Assembly (NCBI GenBank): GCA_910890315.1
Contig: CAJVGD010000042.1
Location: 1,674,001 to 1,738,000 of the forward strand
Source: Serendipita indica DSM 11827
Taxonomy: Eukaryota > Basidiomycota > Agaricomycetes > Sebacinales > Serendipitaceae
Length of the DNA: 64,000 nucleotides
Direction: 5' to 3'
Shown: positions 45,494-63,635 of the stretch, piece by piece
Position numbering within the stretch: position 1 is the stretch's first letter
How the letters are laid out: every line of letters starts with the position of its first letter
The notes under the pieces: generated by a model
Databases searched by the model: none
The model's input: only the letters and a program-made list of their open reading frames with translations
What the model was told of the DNA's origin: nothing
Position numbers and translations under genes: made by a program

Positions 45494-46181
45494 CGCTCGC
45501 TACCGTTTAAATGCCCAGGTTATTAATAAGAGTGAAATGCGATGAACAGGCAACACCCGGGTAGCCTGGCTTGTGCACGGCTTCAAAGGATTCTCGGTGG
45601 CGTGTCTGGTGGCCACTGTGCCTAATAGCTCAAATCTGAAAATCGTCGTCGAGTCCAAGAAACAAGTCCCCGTCTGGCTTTGTCGTCTCAGCGCGAGAAC
45701 GTTCAAGGCCGGGGTCAAGCCATAATGTCGTTCCACTTGTTCGTCCAAAATGTCAATGGCGTCGTCTAGCGCCGTCTAGACATCAATCGCGCCTGATTTC
45801 TCCGGGATTAAATTTGAAAAAAGAAATCAGACGATGGTTACGTATCCTGTTTCACGAGCCCTTGTCAGGGTTAGCGGGTCCCACCGTCTATCGAACGACA
45901 CCCTCGGTTTGCAACAATAAGCACGTAGGATTGCACAGGGCATACATCTTGCAAAAATAATCAGCAGCTCCGAGACAGCGACTGCCAAACAGGTCCGTCG
46001 GAGGAGGGAGGGAGGAGAGAGCAGGTACCAGTCCAAACAGTGTGTTTTTTGTAATCCGTTGGAGATGAATGTGAGACTAACTTCGCCATGAGTGAGTCAT
46101 GATGGCCCCAAAGGCATTACTCTCAAATATGCATCATTGTTGTGCTGAGAACTTTCGTAGGTACACGTTTCTGTTTTCTGG
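45494..46181. other. Intergenic, unknown gene to MetAP2
   Basis: Upstream region of the minus-strand gene at 43656-45493 and 3' flank of MetAP2. It contains the duplicated block 45691-46056. A minus-strand frame (ILDEQVERHYGLTPALNVLA near 45700-45765) looks somewhat protein-like, but no start or supported splicing was found. Confidence 0.35.
45691..46056 (-). repeat. Inverted duplication, left copy
   Basis: 366 bp whose reverse complement equals 63636-64000 base for base as far as I could compare, except one A fewer in an A run in the right copy. Similarity fades beyond 46056. On the other side it is cut only by the end of the window, so the full duplication is longer. Confidence 0.95.
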
Positions 46182-47902
<1,721 letters not shown>

Positions 47903-48272
47903 TACGGGCGTCGCTGGTACAAATCAAAGGGACGGCAGGAACCAACAAACTCCGTCGCCACTCGGAGGCAAACTGACATACGCCCACTTAGAATCCAGCA
48001 CTATATCTTCCCTATTGATATATAACCTGCTATTATGGTAACTATTGTCGATGTGGCTCAGTCTGCGACTCTCCAGTCGCTGCATCGAGGCTACAGGCTC
48101 ATTAGGCGGTGCCGGGTCTCAGAAATATAATCTCGATGCAAGAGAGAGTTCACTACATTGCTACTACCAAGGCCCGGAGCCCTTTTCATACTCTTTGTGT
48201 TTCAACCCTTCCTTTCGGTGGGCCTAGATCGAGTAGTGAAGTCCATAGCCTCTAATCATGCTCTAGTGTATC
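47903..48272. other. Intergenic, MetAP2 to small ORF
   Basis: 370 bp. A plus-strand open stretch beginning ATGGTAACTATTGTCGATG (about 48034; 31 codons) and another near 48120-48225 might be exons of the small gene at 48273, but I found no convincing splice chain. Confidence 0.3.
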
Positions 48273-48503
48273 ATGGAATCCTCTGATCTGGTTGAGACTA
48301 CCACTCCTTCGCTCCCGGACCCATCCATTTGGCAACTCGTAGACAACTACTTGGCAAAGAAACTCGGTCTCGAGTATCTTGTCATACCCCCATACGGACC
48401 TCTTCTAACTCGGATACACAACGGAGAACGTCAATACTGTTCACTCCGCGGGGACAAGTATGTGATGATTGAAGTCCCTAAGCCAAAGAAAAGGAGTGCA
48501 TAG
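48273..48503 (+). CDS. Small ORF, 76 residues, unknown
   Basis: Open frame from ATG 48273 to TAG 48501-48503. The protein has a Ser/Thr-rich start, a hydrophobic/aromatic middle (LEYLVIPPYGPLLTRIHNGE) and a basic end (VPKPKKRSA). Composition looks more protein-like than the shadow frames around it, and the space between MetAP2 and PRP22 would otherwise be unusually empty. No family was recognised. It may be the last exon of a longer gene, or not coding. Confidence 0.35.
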   Translation: MESSDLVETTTPSLPDPSIWQLVDNYLAKKLGLEYLVIPPYGPLLTRIHNGERQYCSLRGDKYVMIEVPKPKKRSA

Positions 48504-48564
48504 CAGATTTAGAGGTATAAAGATCCAATTGGGTTCATATTTAGTCGCTACATTATCATAGTAC

Positions 48565-52375
<3,811 letters not shown>

Positions 52376-52496
52376 TGCACCGAGGCTGGTGATGGAGCGA
52401 GTCCAAGTGGCTTTTGGACCGGATCTCAGCGGCAAGCACCGAGCCGCCAACAACTGCTGCTTACTATAGACGATTTGGAGGACATTGAGCTCTGCT
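52376..52496. promoter_or_regulatory. Divergent promoter region, PRP22 and Raptor
   Basis: 121 bp between the two proposed start codons. The Raptor start at 52497 depends on a 25-nt first exon, so the true distance could differ. Confidence 0.45.
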
Positions 52497-55400
52497 ATGA
52501 GGCGTTGGGATTCGACTGGAGGTGCTTCCTGGCAGGATCAAGGCGCGTCTCGTTACCAATGTTGAATTGTTGCTGAAAACGCTGAATAGACGATGGCTAT
52601 GGGCGAGGCAGAAGCTCTCGAAATGGGACACATAACTACTCCGATGGTGAAGGAGAGAGCCGGTCCACGTCGCAGTCATTCTCTCATCTCTCTGAGTCGA
52701 TTCGCTCCCTCGCGTTGGTCGAGTCGGAGGGCTCTATCCCAGAAATCATCCAATTACAAAAGCCATGGCTCTACAAACGACATTTGACAAATGGAAATCC
52801 CTCCCCATCGCAGGCGAGGCACAATCGCTTCCACCAGTGGCGGCTGCAAGACAAGCTCAAAACCGGCAACGGAGCCATCGTTGTCTGCCTAAATCTAGAT
52901 GTAGACCCTCCGGACGTTGTCAAAACCCAGCCATGCGCCGTCCTCGAAGGTTGGGTTGACCCTCGAAAGCTAGGTTCGGCCAAAGCGCTCGAAGCGATCG
53001 GCAAAAACCTATGCCAACAGTTCCAGAGCTTGAACCCTCGTATCAAGTACAAACCCTTCCTCGACCCATCCATCGACGAGGCCCGTCGTTTCTGCGTCAA
53101 TCTGCGCAAGACGGCAAAGGACGAACGCCTATGTTTCTACTACAACGGGCATGGCGTGCCGAAACCGACGAGTTCAGGAGAGCTCTGGGTCTTTAACAAG
53201 ACATACTCTCAGTATATACCCGTATCCCTCTATGATCTTCAAACGTGGCTCGGTAGTCCTGTCGTTTACGTGTGGGACTGCTCAGCGGCAGGCAACTTGG
53301 TCACCAACTTTATCAAATACGCCAAGAAACGAGACGAAGAGTCGGTAGCGAGACATGGTGGACATTTGGATGGAAGTCCGCCCCACTCGTCTGCGATTCA
53401 GCTCGCGGCTTGCCTTGCAACCGAAACTCTCCCAATGGCACCTGACATGCCAGCCGATATGTTCACATCTTGTCTCACCTCACCAATAGAGATGGCCTTG
53501 CGCTTCTACTATTTGCACCAATCCCCACCGCCGGGCGTCACCCTCGACATGTTACATGAAGTACCAGGAGACTTGAAAGATCGTCGCACTCCACTTGGGG
53601 AATTGAATTGGATATTCACTGCAGTCACCGATACGATTGCATGGACGTCCTTCCCTCGACCCATTTTCAAGCGGCTCTTCCGCCAGGATCTTCTCGTTGC
53701 CGCTCTCTTCCGTAACTTCCTACTTGCAGAACGTGTTATGCGCAATTACCATTGTACTCCCCACACCATTCCCGCACTTCCCTCCACCGCGACACACCCA
53801 CTCTGGGCGGCTTGGGATAGGTCACTCGAAGACATCATCAAGCAGCTGCCGGACTTGATCAAGTCCGCGAACCCTCCCAAGCAGCCGACTCTCGAGATTA
53901 TGGAAGGCAAGCCCTATATTCCTACCCCTTTCAAGTACGAGTACAAGCCCAGCTCGTTCTTCACGGACCACCTCACCGCTTTTGAGCATTGGATGTCTCA
54001 AGGAGGTGGGGCTTTGATCAGAGTTGGCCCTTGGTCAATGTCACCTCTCGAGGATTCGGATGAAGAGACACCCCAACCTACAGAGGAGAACCCACGCTCC
54101 GAGCTTGTGCCTCGCAAGCCACCTGCACAGCTCCCCATTCTTCTGCAAGTCTTGCTCTCTCAAGCCCATCGAATGAGAGCACTCACTTTGCTCTGTCAAT
54201 TTGTGGACCTTGGCCCATGGGCGGTATATCTGGTGTTGGAGATTGGCATTTATCCCTACGTCCAAAAGCTGCTACTTTCCCCTCAAAGCGACTTGAAACC
54301 TCTCCTTATTTTCATCTGGTCGAGGCTCATCGCCTTTGACAAGACCTGTCAGGTCGACTTGCTCCGAGACCTTCACTTCACCTACTTTGGCACGATCCTC
54401 GACTATTCAAACCCTGTCGGTCTCGCCAACACATTTGAACATCGGGCAATGTGCGCGTTCATCTTGGCCTCGCTATGTCGTGACCACCCACAAGGACAAG
54501 CGGCATGTTTGGCATGGAACGACGGAGCCCTGATCGACTTTTATCGCTACCATATGACCAACTCTAGCGACTTTCTCCTCAAGCAGTGGTGCTGTTTAGC
54601 CATGGCGCAAATGTGGGATGGGAATGACGACGTAAAGGAGCGAGCTACCATGCAAAACGTACCCAACTTCCTCTTGGGACTACTCCAAGAGGATGTCTCG
54701 TGCGAGGTCCGTGCTTCGGCACTCTATGCGCTTGCTATCTATTGCGGTGCAACTGGGTCCGCCAATGATGAGATTAGTGGAGAAGATGGAACAGGTCGAA
54801 TGACCCAGCTTACCGAGGACCAGCACCTAGAGCTCGAATTCGGCACCGCATATGATGCCATCCGTATCATCAAGGTACGTCTGTTCAGTAGAGACTACCG
54901 TCTAGTATTGACTTTCGTCAGAGCGATGCCAGCCCCATTGTTCGTAAAGAGGCGGTGGTTCTCATCAGTGCGCTAGCCAATGAGTGGCGAGGTTACTTTA
55001 TCGTTGCGGCATGGGTTCATTGGGAAGAGGAGAAGGCCGCCAAATCTGCTGATGGCACGGCATCCAATAGCATTGCCGACAATGCTCTAGAAGATTGGAT
55101 GCGTGGTCTACGCTGCCGAAGTGCAGAGGCCAAGAGGCAGCATCGGAAGTTGCTCAACAAAGTCTTCTTCCTCTTGACTCATCTCTATGATCTTGCGGTG
55201 GACCCACATGTAGAGGTCGCAACACTAGCGATGACCGTAGTGGATTTCATCACGGCCATGTTACTCGAATCTCCATTTGCCCGGATACAAGGAACGACAG
55301 TCCGAGCATTGCCTAACCTTCCCTCAAACAGCAAGTCCCGTACAAGCGTCTCGTCGGCCGCTACCAGTGCAATTATATCTAGACAAGGCTCCACGGCAAA

Positions 55401-57637
55401 TATGGCGCCTCAATCACCCAATCCAGGACTCACCAGAACAGATAGCACCACCCGATCCACATTCCCAGGTCTCATGAGGACGAGTTCGATTGCCTCTGCA
55501 CTTGGTTCGCTTGCCGGACTTGCTCTTGGGACCCCTACCGCCGAATACAGCGCCCCTCCGAGCCCCTCACTCAGTCATAAGAGTGACCCCGACAGTCCGC
55601 CTGGACCCGCCGTCAATATTGCTCGGTATATTTCTCCGTATCCTCAGCAGTCTGGCCCTACGTCCCCACTTTCACGAGTCGGCTCATCCTCCTCAGTCTC
55701 GAGTCAGTTGAATCAAGCATACGGGAATGGGCAAAGTGGAAGTCAGCATGAGTCATTCATCGCCAGTCGCTATATGCCCTCGGACATTGTCACTGCTCTT
55801 ATAGCTCGCGATCTCATACGATTCTCTGGAAGACGACGGAGCTCGGATAATAATCCGCCTGGCCATAACTTATGGCAGGACTTTAATGTGGATAAGGGAA
55901 GGTTGGATGAACTAGGAGACATAGGACTTGACGCTGGCGCAACTTTGGTCCAAACGTTGCCGCTGAAGAGCAAGCTATACGACTGGTGCCTCGAATATTA
56001 CAAGGAGCCGCAAATGAGGGTCAGTGCTTGCAAAGTGTGCTAATATCATGCTCACCGGATTTCTAGCACCTTGACGAGGACGAACCTGGTAGCGTTCCAT
56101 ACACCCGGCAACTGTGGAGAAGGGACCGTGACGAAGGAATCCTTAGATCGTCACGGATTCAAGGTCAACAAGCGCGTGAGTATACCAGAAGATGTATAAC
56201 CCCAGACTGATCAGACGCAGCAAAACATGCATGGGGCCATACACTATCCTCGTGGAAGATTCCGTTCTCCCCGTCACGAATGACATTTCACCACTTTGAT
56301 TCTCACGTCGCAATTTCAAACGAAGGGACACATATTAGGTGAAACAAGTAGTCGTTCATGACCGCCCTCTGACTCTTTGTTAGCCTTTACGACTGGCGGA
56401 GCGGATCGAAGCTTAATGGATTTAACAATGGCAATCCCAAAGGAACCACCGTCACGTCGCTGCATTTCGTTGACGAAGAGATTGGTGGTGCACTCGTGGT
56501 CGGCTCTTCCGACGGTGTAGTCAAAATCTACAACAACTATGACCCGGCATATAGTGATGGCCAACCTATTCAACTCGTTTCTGGTTTTAGAGCCCTCCCT
56601 TCACTGATCCCCGCTACTCGAGGCGTTGGGATTGTCAGCGAATGGAACCAGCCCTTGACAAGGTTGCTTTGTGGAGGAGATTCAGATCGTGTCTATGACT
56701 GGGATGCCATTTCGGAGCGCTGTGTTACGGTGAGTGGGGGCCCTCGGGATGAGAGGGAGAGACAACTGATATTTTGAAAGATGATGCCGACAGAGGAGAA
56801 TTGTCCCGTCACTTCGATCACTTCCAACCCTCACAGTCGTCGATCCTTTGTCGTTGGATTCGGGAACGGTGCTCTCAAAGTGTTTGACACACGAGCGCGC
56901 TCAGTACAAATGACATGCATACAAACACGTCGAGAGCATCGTGCTTATATTGTTAACCTACGATACCAGACGGGAGCGAGCAAACAGCTTCTGTCAGCAA
57001 GGTAGGTTGGACACATCTTGGTTTTCCGTATCTTATGGCTCGCAGCGTCGATGGAAGCGTTCACCTTTGGGATCTTCGATTCGCAGATGCTGTCGTTCAG
57101 TCGTGGGACATTCACACACAAGGACTTGCTGCATTCGACGTTCATCCAAACAGCAATGTATTTGTAGCGTGGGTGAAATTCTCTTCTGCTAGCAATTTGT
57201 GCTTACGCTCTGGTTGTAGGACTTCATCTCTTGGTCGTTCTTGGAGAAATCAAGCCGTCTCGTTGTACGGTTTCACCTCTGCTCAAGAGCAACGAGCAAT
57301 GCAGGTTGAAGGCGTTTATCAGGATAGCTCCACATCTATCCTCAACACTACGTATCCAACTGGAATTACTGCACCTTCGCGAGCCCATGTCGGTTCTGCA
57401 AACCCACATGTCACTCAGAGCGTCGTTACCTTCCACCCGGCGGAGATGTTCTTCGCACTAGGAACTGCCGATGGCACAATTCGTCTACAGGGCCCACACT
57501 TTGCCAACGAGGGAAGCTTTGTCGACACCGAGTCAAATGGGCCCGTCACACCGCTCTCCAACGGTTATCAGAATGGGAGGACCTCGGCGTATTTTGACCA
57601 TGGAGACGGTCGTATTGACTTCCCTACCATACGATGA
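52497..57637 (+). CDS. KOG1: TORC1 scaffold Raptor (KOG1)
   Basis: Substrate-recruiting subunit of TOR complex 1. The start is inferred: a 25-nt exon 52497-52521 joins in phase to 52590 and gives MRRWDSTGDDGYGRGRSS. The N-terminal raptor (caspase-like) domain runs from WRLQDKLKTGNGAIVVCLNL through DVDPPDVVKTQPCAVLEGW, CFYYNGHGVPKPTSSGELW and YVWDCSAAGNLV, keeping the His and Cys equivalents of the caspase dyad. HEAT-like repeats follow (ASLCRDHPQGQAACLAWNDG, IVRKEAVVLISALANEW). A Ser/Pro-rich linker comes next, then a WD40 propeller with VAISNEGTHIRS and VGSSDGVVKIYNNY. About 1,500 residues, with one large first coding exon and around ten introns. ISC1 follows 187 bp downstream on the same strand. 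Confidence 0.93.
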
Positions 57638-57824
57638 CCGCACTTTTGACCTATTTGACTTCAACCCCGCAGTGCATCCTGTCCCGGCATGGATTTGGAA
57701 CAGCCTTTACGGACCCTTTCTGTCATATAATGTACTAATAGCTCTCCTTGCTCATTTATCCAGTCTCTTGTTACTGAATGTTGTGAACCTTGAATCTTGT
57801 CCGCGACCAATTCAATCTCGCTAC

Positions 57825-59267
57825 ATGGCGCACGAGTCTTTGCGTGTTCTCACTTTCAACGTTTGGTAAACATACTTCATTCTTGAGTTCGTCCGTTGGA
57901 CTGACTGTGTTGGGTCAAGGGCCTTGAAATGGATATCTAAGAACCGGGTTGAACGACTCCAGGCGATTGCAGAGCTGCTGAAGGATTCAGACTATGATAT
58001 CATATGCTTTCAGGAACTATGGACGGGCTACGACTTGATTAAAAGGACGCTATGCCGCCAATTTCCACACTCCAAATATTGGCGGACAGCAGTAGTGGGA
58101 AGTGGACTTGCTATCTTCTCCAAATTTACAATCTTGTCCTCTCACGTCTATCCGTACTCGCTCAATGGTTCGCCAGCGGAATTGGGCGGGGATTGGTTCG
58201 CCGGCAAGGCGTGCGTGAGCACTCTGCTTTGGCATCCAATTCTAGGAGAGCTAGAAGTGTTTAATACACATGTAAGCACAAGATCTGACCTGCCGGGCGC
58301 ACACTGATATCAATAAAGTTTCATGCAAAGGGCGGGGAGGAGGGACCTGAGCATTGGAGAGCAGTACGCATCTCCAATGCCTGGGAAATGTCGAAACTTA
58401 TTCGTGCGTCCGTTTTGGCAGGACGTCATGTGATAGCAGTGCGTTCTCTGCTTGCGTTCTTAACGATACTGATGAGGATAGACTGGCGACTTTAACTCCA
58501 ATCCAAACTCTGTTCCTATGAAAATCATGCGACTCCACACGGGTCTCGTCGACGTATGGGAAACTCTTAATCCCTCAACACCCACGAGCCCAATTGGGCC
58601 AAACTCGCGAGCCAATGCGACTGCAGCGATAGAACGACTTGGACTCACCGTAGACTCACCAATGAACACGTGGTCTCAAGGAAAGCCTCTGGATGCATAT
58701 GCACGACGGTGGTTGGGCAAGCGACTCGATTATATCCTCTTCTGGTCGCCACCATCATCCACCCGCCTAAAGGCCGAGGATGTCAAAGTGGTGATGACTG
58801 ACCTGACACCTGGCCATACATTTTCGTTGTCTGACCACTTTGGACTGGAAGCGACATTTGGAATTGCCACCGAAGATCCGGGTCAAACCTCTGTGACTGG
58901 TCAGCTGGACGCCAATCGTCGCCTATCGACGCACAGTAGATTGTCAGAAGACGACCTTTTGACGGTGCTAGGCGCTCTTTCGTACGAGCATCGCGAGGCG
59001 AATAGGCGGTCCAGGCGATTGATTGTCTATTTCGGTGCATCCGTGGGCATCTTGCTCTTTGTACTGATTGGATCTGGCTTTATTCGCTCCGAGAATCGCT
59101 GGCTGGCCCCTGTGGCCGCTGTTTTGGGTGCGGTGGCGGCCTGGGCTGGGACAACGTCGCTTTATGTGGGGTTTGTATGGGGAAAATGGGAGACTGGAAT
59201 CCTGGAGAATCTCATGAACGATGTGGAAGAGACGCTGTCCACTCATCGATTGCGGCACGCGACTTAG
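57825..59267 (+). CDS. ISC1: Neutral sphingomyelinase / inositol phosphosphingolipid phospholipase C
   Basis: Mg-dependent phospholipase C that makes ceramide from complex sphingolipids at the ER and mitochondria. DNase I-like fold: LRVLTFNVW (split by intron 1), CFQELWTGYD with the metal-binding Glu, EVFNTHFHAKGG across an intron, GDFNSNPNSVPM with the catalytic Asp, and SDHFGLEATFGI with the catalytic His. Two C-terminal membrane helices (VYFGASVGILLFVLIGSGFI and PVAAVLGAVAAWAGTTSLYV) match the ISC1 layout. About 430 residues and four introns. Confidence 0.93.
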
Positions 59268-59484
59268 CGGCGAGTTGCACTGACGATGAGGAGAATAATC
59301 GTATATTATTCGTGAATTTAATCACATCTTTTATTTGTATCCTGTAAGCCGCCCCGCTTTGCACGGTCGGCACGTCGATCCGTAGGCTCCATCCCACTTG
59401 CCTTTCCCCACATCAAACGACGTCTTTACGACCAGACCACGACGCCCGAAACCGACTCAAAACTCTAATTATTGCCAGTAAAGC

Positions 59485-61578
59485 ATGTTATTTGTGCCGC
59501 AGTGGCTCTTCCAGCCGTCGCCTCCAGCAAACACCGATGACGAGGTCCAGCAGGAATCACTAGCACAGCGACTACGGCATTATACAGCGAATGGAGAACG
59601 TCCTCCTTCGTCAAGGGTGGACCCATCGCTCGAGCAGCGCGAGTACCAACCACGCACTTTGACCGACCTCTGGAAATACGGCGCGTTTCTCGCGACAAAG
59701 GGTAGAATCTGCTTGTTTACGACATCTACGAGCATGCTGACACGCTCTCCTCCCAGCAACGGATGTAGCCTCTGACCTCGTACGACACAAACTCGTCGGC
59801 GCACGAAAGAAGAGCTGGGGAGTCGAAATGACCATTCTATCTGCTCTCATGCGTAATATTGGACAAAATTCCAGTCTGGCAGACCTGCCCATGCTCCGTT
59901 TCTTCATCTCCATCTCTGGCCTCGCTCCGTTGCCCTCAGATGCCATCGTTACCCCTGTCACGTTCAGGGTTCACAAGCGCAATTTGCGCGGATTCTTAGC
60001 CGAAAGCGACGCAAAGGAAGACGGGAGCCGAATTTTATCGGGCGAATGGATTGTGGGACGCAGTCTGTGGCTTCGACTACAGCATGAATGGCGCAGCGCG
60101 AAAAGAGACGAAAATGGCAAGCGACCACGACAGAAACCGGGTCGGGTGATTCTGTTCTTGCACGGTGGAGCGTATTACATGTTTAGCCCTGCCACCCACC
60201 GTACAATCACTATACCGCTCAGCAAGTATTGCGATGCCCGTGTATTTGCAGTGGATTATCGTTTGGCGCCGGAAACGCGCTTCCCCGGCCAGTTACACGA
60301 TGCGGTCCTCGCCTACCTCCGGCTCATCGACGACCTTCACATCCCGCCCGAGAATATCATCGTCTGTGGAGATAGCGCTGGGGGCGGGTTGACCCTAGCA
60401 CTTCTGCTTTACCTCAGGGATAACAATTATCCTTTGCCTGCTGGTTCCATGCTGTTTTCGCCTTGGGTCGGTGCGTAAACCTATCCGACGCCAAATACAA
60501 ACCCCCTACTCAGCCAATTATATCTAGATCTAACGATGAGCTGCGACTCTTGGGACAGCAATGCCCAATTCGACCTCGTTCCGATGCCTCAATCTGGAGA
60601 TCACCTCAACCCAATACTATGCCTCTTAGGACCGGAAGGGATCTCCAAATACCTTACCCATCCCTATGCGAGCCCACTCTTTGGCGCGCTCGAAGGTCTC
60701 CCGCCGATGCTCATCCAGTCAGGTGATGCAGAAGTGTTGAGGGACGAGGCACTGTTGCTCGCGCACAAGGCCACGTTAGCAGGGGTCAATGTGCGGCATG
60801 AGATTTACGAAGATCAGGTTTGTCCCTCTTCTCTCGTTGCCCAAAGGCAGTTTCCTTACCCGCAAACGGCCACCAGGTCCATGTTTTCCAAATGTTCTTC
60901 TTTTTGGAAGCGACAAAAAAGGCCATGCTAAGCTGTCGCGAGTTTGTCGCTGGTGTGCTCAACCCGCGAGAAGGCACTCGGGGTGCACGCGAGATTGGCA
61001 AAGAAGCGGAGCGTGGCCTGGAGCAGGAGATTGCGGGGACGTCTGCTCGAATCGTGCGTGGGGATGGAACAGTGGTGGAAGACAAACGACCTGCGGACCT
61101 ATCGTCGTCGTCGAGAGGATCGTCGCCAGTGGGAGAAGAGGGTCGGGCGTCTTTAGACGTTGAACCCAGCTGGTTTTCGACACGTGATGGACGAGATGGT
61201 ACAGAAGTCGATATGGAATTGGAAGAGCAAGACCTGCCGATCAGCTTCAAGCCCCGCAAACGCGCTTCTCCGTCCAACCTCGAATCGTCAAAGACCAAGG
61301 ATGCTCAAAGCTATTTTACATCGAAATCGACGATACTGGAACAGCACACGCCGCCTACTGTACTCGCCGAACGCAATGGCAAGACGCTGCAGCGACAACG
61401 GACACATATGCATATCAGTGTCACATCTACAAATGCTCTCAATTCACCTCCACCGCTATTAACACCCTCTGTTCGACGCCGAGAACGGGCCATCAGTCAC
61501 CCTGATGTGCGACTGTTGTGCGAGTCGTTTTCGCAAGGGCCGGCAATGGATGTAGTTCGAATTGAAGCCGAGGGATAA
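59485..61578 (+). CDS. Alpha/beta hydrolase, hormone-sensitive lipase-like
   Basis: Probable esterase or steryl acetyl hydrolase. N-terminus MLFVPQWLFQPSPPAN, one intron, then the HSL fold: oxyanion-hole motif FLHGGAYYMFSP, YRLAPETRFPG, nucleophile motif GDSAGGGLT, acid segment QSGDAEVLRDEA, and catalytic His in EDQVHVFQMF, reached after an intron at about 60818. The C-terminal 220 residues are a charged, Ser-rich extension without a recognised domain, longer than in bacterial HSL enzymes. About 640 residues and three introns. The exact substrate cannot be told. The gene precedes SHO1 by 237 bp. Confidence 0.88.
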
Positions 61579-61815
61579 ACTATCTAGTGTTTTAGGGTAA
61601 TCGCTTTTCGTATCTAAGGTGTACAACTAGGGTGTAATGGGATGACGACGTGGGTGAAACACGGTAAACTGGTTGCTGGTCGGTGATTGGGGAAGCATCT
61701 GATCCGGTGATACTCCCACCAGTGCTGAGATAACGACTTGGCGAGGCTGGGTTTTCCGGGGGTGTTAGTGGCTCCCCTGCTGTTCTCCTACGCAGCGCAG
61801 CCTTTGCAATCGACA

Positions 61816-63434
61816 ATGGCAACGGCTATAAATGAGCAAAATGGACATGAAATGGCACAAACGGTGCCCTCGTCGCCGTCTCCGAGCGGCGTCCCACTCG
61901 GTGCAGTGCCAGGACAAGGCCTGATGAGTGCAACTTTGGATCCAACGCCCGCAACCGCAGCTGGCCACCCTGCGCCCGGCACACACGACCAACGCCGTTC
62001 TGAGCATTCACAGCAGCCTCCAGTACCCATAATGTCTCCCCGACGTGGCCAGGGATTAAACGGGCTCGACTTCACGCCCATCGTCACCCATTATCTCTTC
62101 CTCGTCACCTCTATCCTCGCTTTTGTGCGCTGTTTCGGCTTTAAATGATACAGGGATATCTACTTATTCACTCTAGATCGGCTGGCTCACAGCGTTTATT
62201 GGCCAGGCGGCATTTGAAGCAAAGTTCAAAGAGCCCAAGGGTCTGCGCTTTTCCTCGCAGCGTGTCAGGAATCTTATATTTCGAATAGGACTTCCTCCCA
62301 GCGCCGGTACACTCTGGTTCGCCATCTTGTGAGTGCCCGCGGCGCCAATTGTTTTCCCAAATGTTGAACGACGCTCGCAGCTTGCATCTCGCCGTCATCC
62401 TCGGCGTCCTCTACACCCTCGCAACCGATAACATTGCTCTCAACAGACTCCAGGTCAATCTCGTCGTTTTTGGCTCCATCCTGCTAACATTCCTCGGTGA
62501 TGCAGATTTCCGTCTTTTCGGCCATTTCAATCGTATATGCCGTCCAAGGTGCCAATGATGGTCTTTACTCTCCGTTAGCAGCCGCACAGGCTATGGGAGC
62601 GGGCTACTTGTTGCTCGCCTTCGTCTTTGTACGTCCTGTCGCCTCTGGAAACGGTGCGTTCTAATAATGGTTCAAGATTCTGTGGACGCTCTACTTCTCT
62701 GCCGAAGAGGGCTCTATTACCCTCGACCTCTTTAACAGCATGGGCACGGGCGGATTGACGGGACCCGGGCGTCGACGAACAATTATCGGTGGCCAAGGCG
62801 TCTCTCGATCCGTAACCAACATGAACAACGGCCAAAGCGCCGTGCCATACGAAACTTATGGATCGCCGAACGCGCCGAGCCAGAAGCTAGGCGGCTACGG
62901 CGGAGGAGGGATTGGCAGCGGCATTGGTGGCGGACCTGGTGGAGCTCTTGGTCCTGCACAGAGTGTCAAAGACGATACGAGGAGTCCACGCAGCATGAAC
63001 ACGCAGCCTATTGATGCGCAGAGCATGGCTAGCATGGGTGCCCGCAGCAATGCTGGTGGTGTGATTGGGGGAGGTCCGCCAACGGGTATGACAGAGGCCT
63101 CTGCACCGCTCATGACTGGATCGAGTGGTGAGCCGACAAGCGAGCAGCCATATTCATATCATGCAAAGGCGCTATACAATTGTGAGTAGACTGTCCTCGG
63201 TCGGTCGGGTCAGCTGGTTGACGCCCGAGAATTAGATAATGCATCCCCTGATGACCCGAACGAGCTCTCTTTCTCAAAGGGAGAGATATTGGACATTGTC
63301 GACAACTCGGGCAAGTGGTGGCAAGCGAAAAAGGCCGACGGTACGACTGGAAGTGAGTGCTGTGAGACGGGATTGTGTACTTTTGACTGACTTTGGTGCT
63401 AGTCGCGCCATCAAACTATCTCCAAATCGTGTAA
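61816..63434 (+). CDS. SHO1: SHO1 osmosensor, four-helix membrane protein with SH3 domain
   Basis: Plasma membrane adaptor of the HOG osmostress MAPK route. An N-terminal ~90-residue Pro/Ser-rich cytosolic part is followed by four closely spaced membrane segments spread over several exons ([16 protein letters not shown], then [20 protein letters not shown] and so on to LLLAFVFILWTLYF). A Gly/Ser-rich linker ([18 protein letters not shown]) precedes a C-terminal SH3 domain: [20 protein letters not shown], then [15 protein letters not shown] and, after the last intron, [10 protein letters not shown]. In yeast this SH3 binds Pbs2. About 370 residues, stop at 63432-63434. Confidence 0.92.
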
Positions 63435-63635
63435 AGCCCATCCGTCGTTGCGGTGCTCATTTCCGTTCCTCTACCCTCTCCTGCGGCGAGGCTTCGTGGA
63501 GAATACTATGGAAACGAGCAAAAGGAAAACTCCCCCAAAACGCGCTGCGGCTCCCGTTCGCTGCGTTTTGACTGTGACGACTCATACCCATGACGAATTA
63601 GTTTCATATTTCCACTCTTCTCATCTCCTCCAACA
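63435..63635. other. SHO1 3' flank
   Basis: 200 bp up to the duplicated block; probably 3' UTR. No gene was recognised. Confidence 0.4.

Noticed and set aside
45827-46036. A 69-codon frame found identically at 45827-46036 and near 63655-63864
   Set aside because: The identity is explained by the DNA-level inverted duplication of non-coding flank; no family, splice or composition evidence for a protein.
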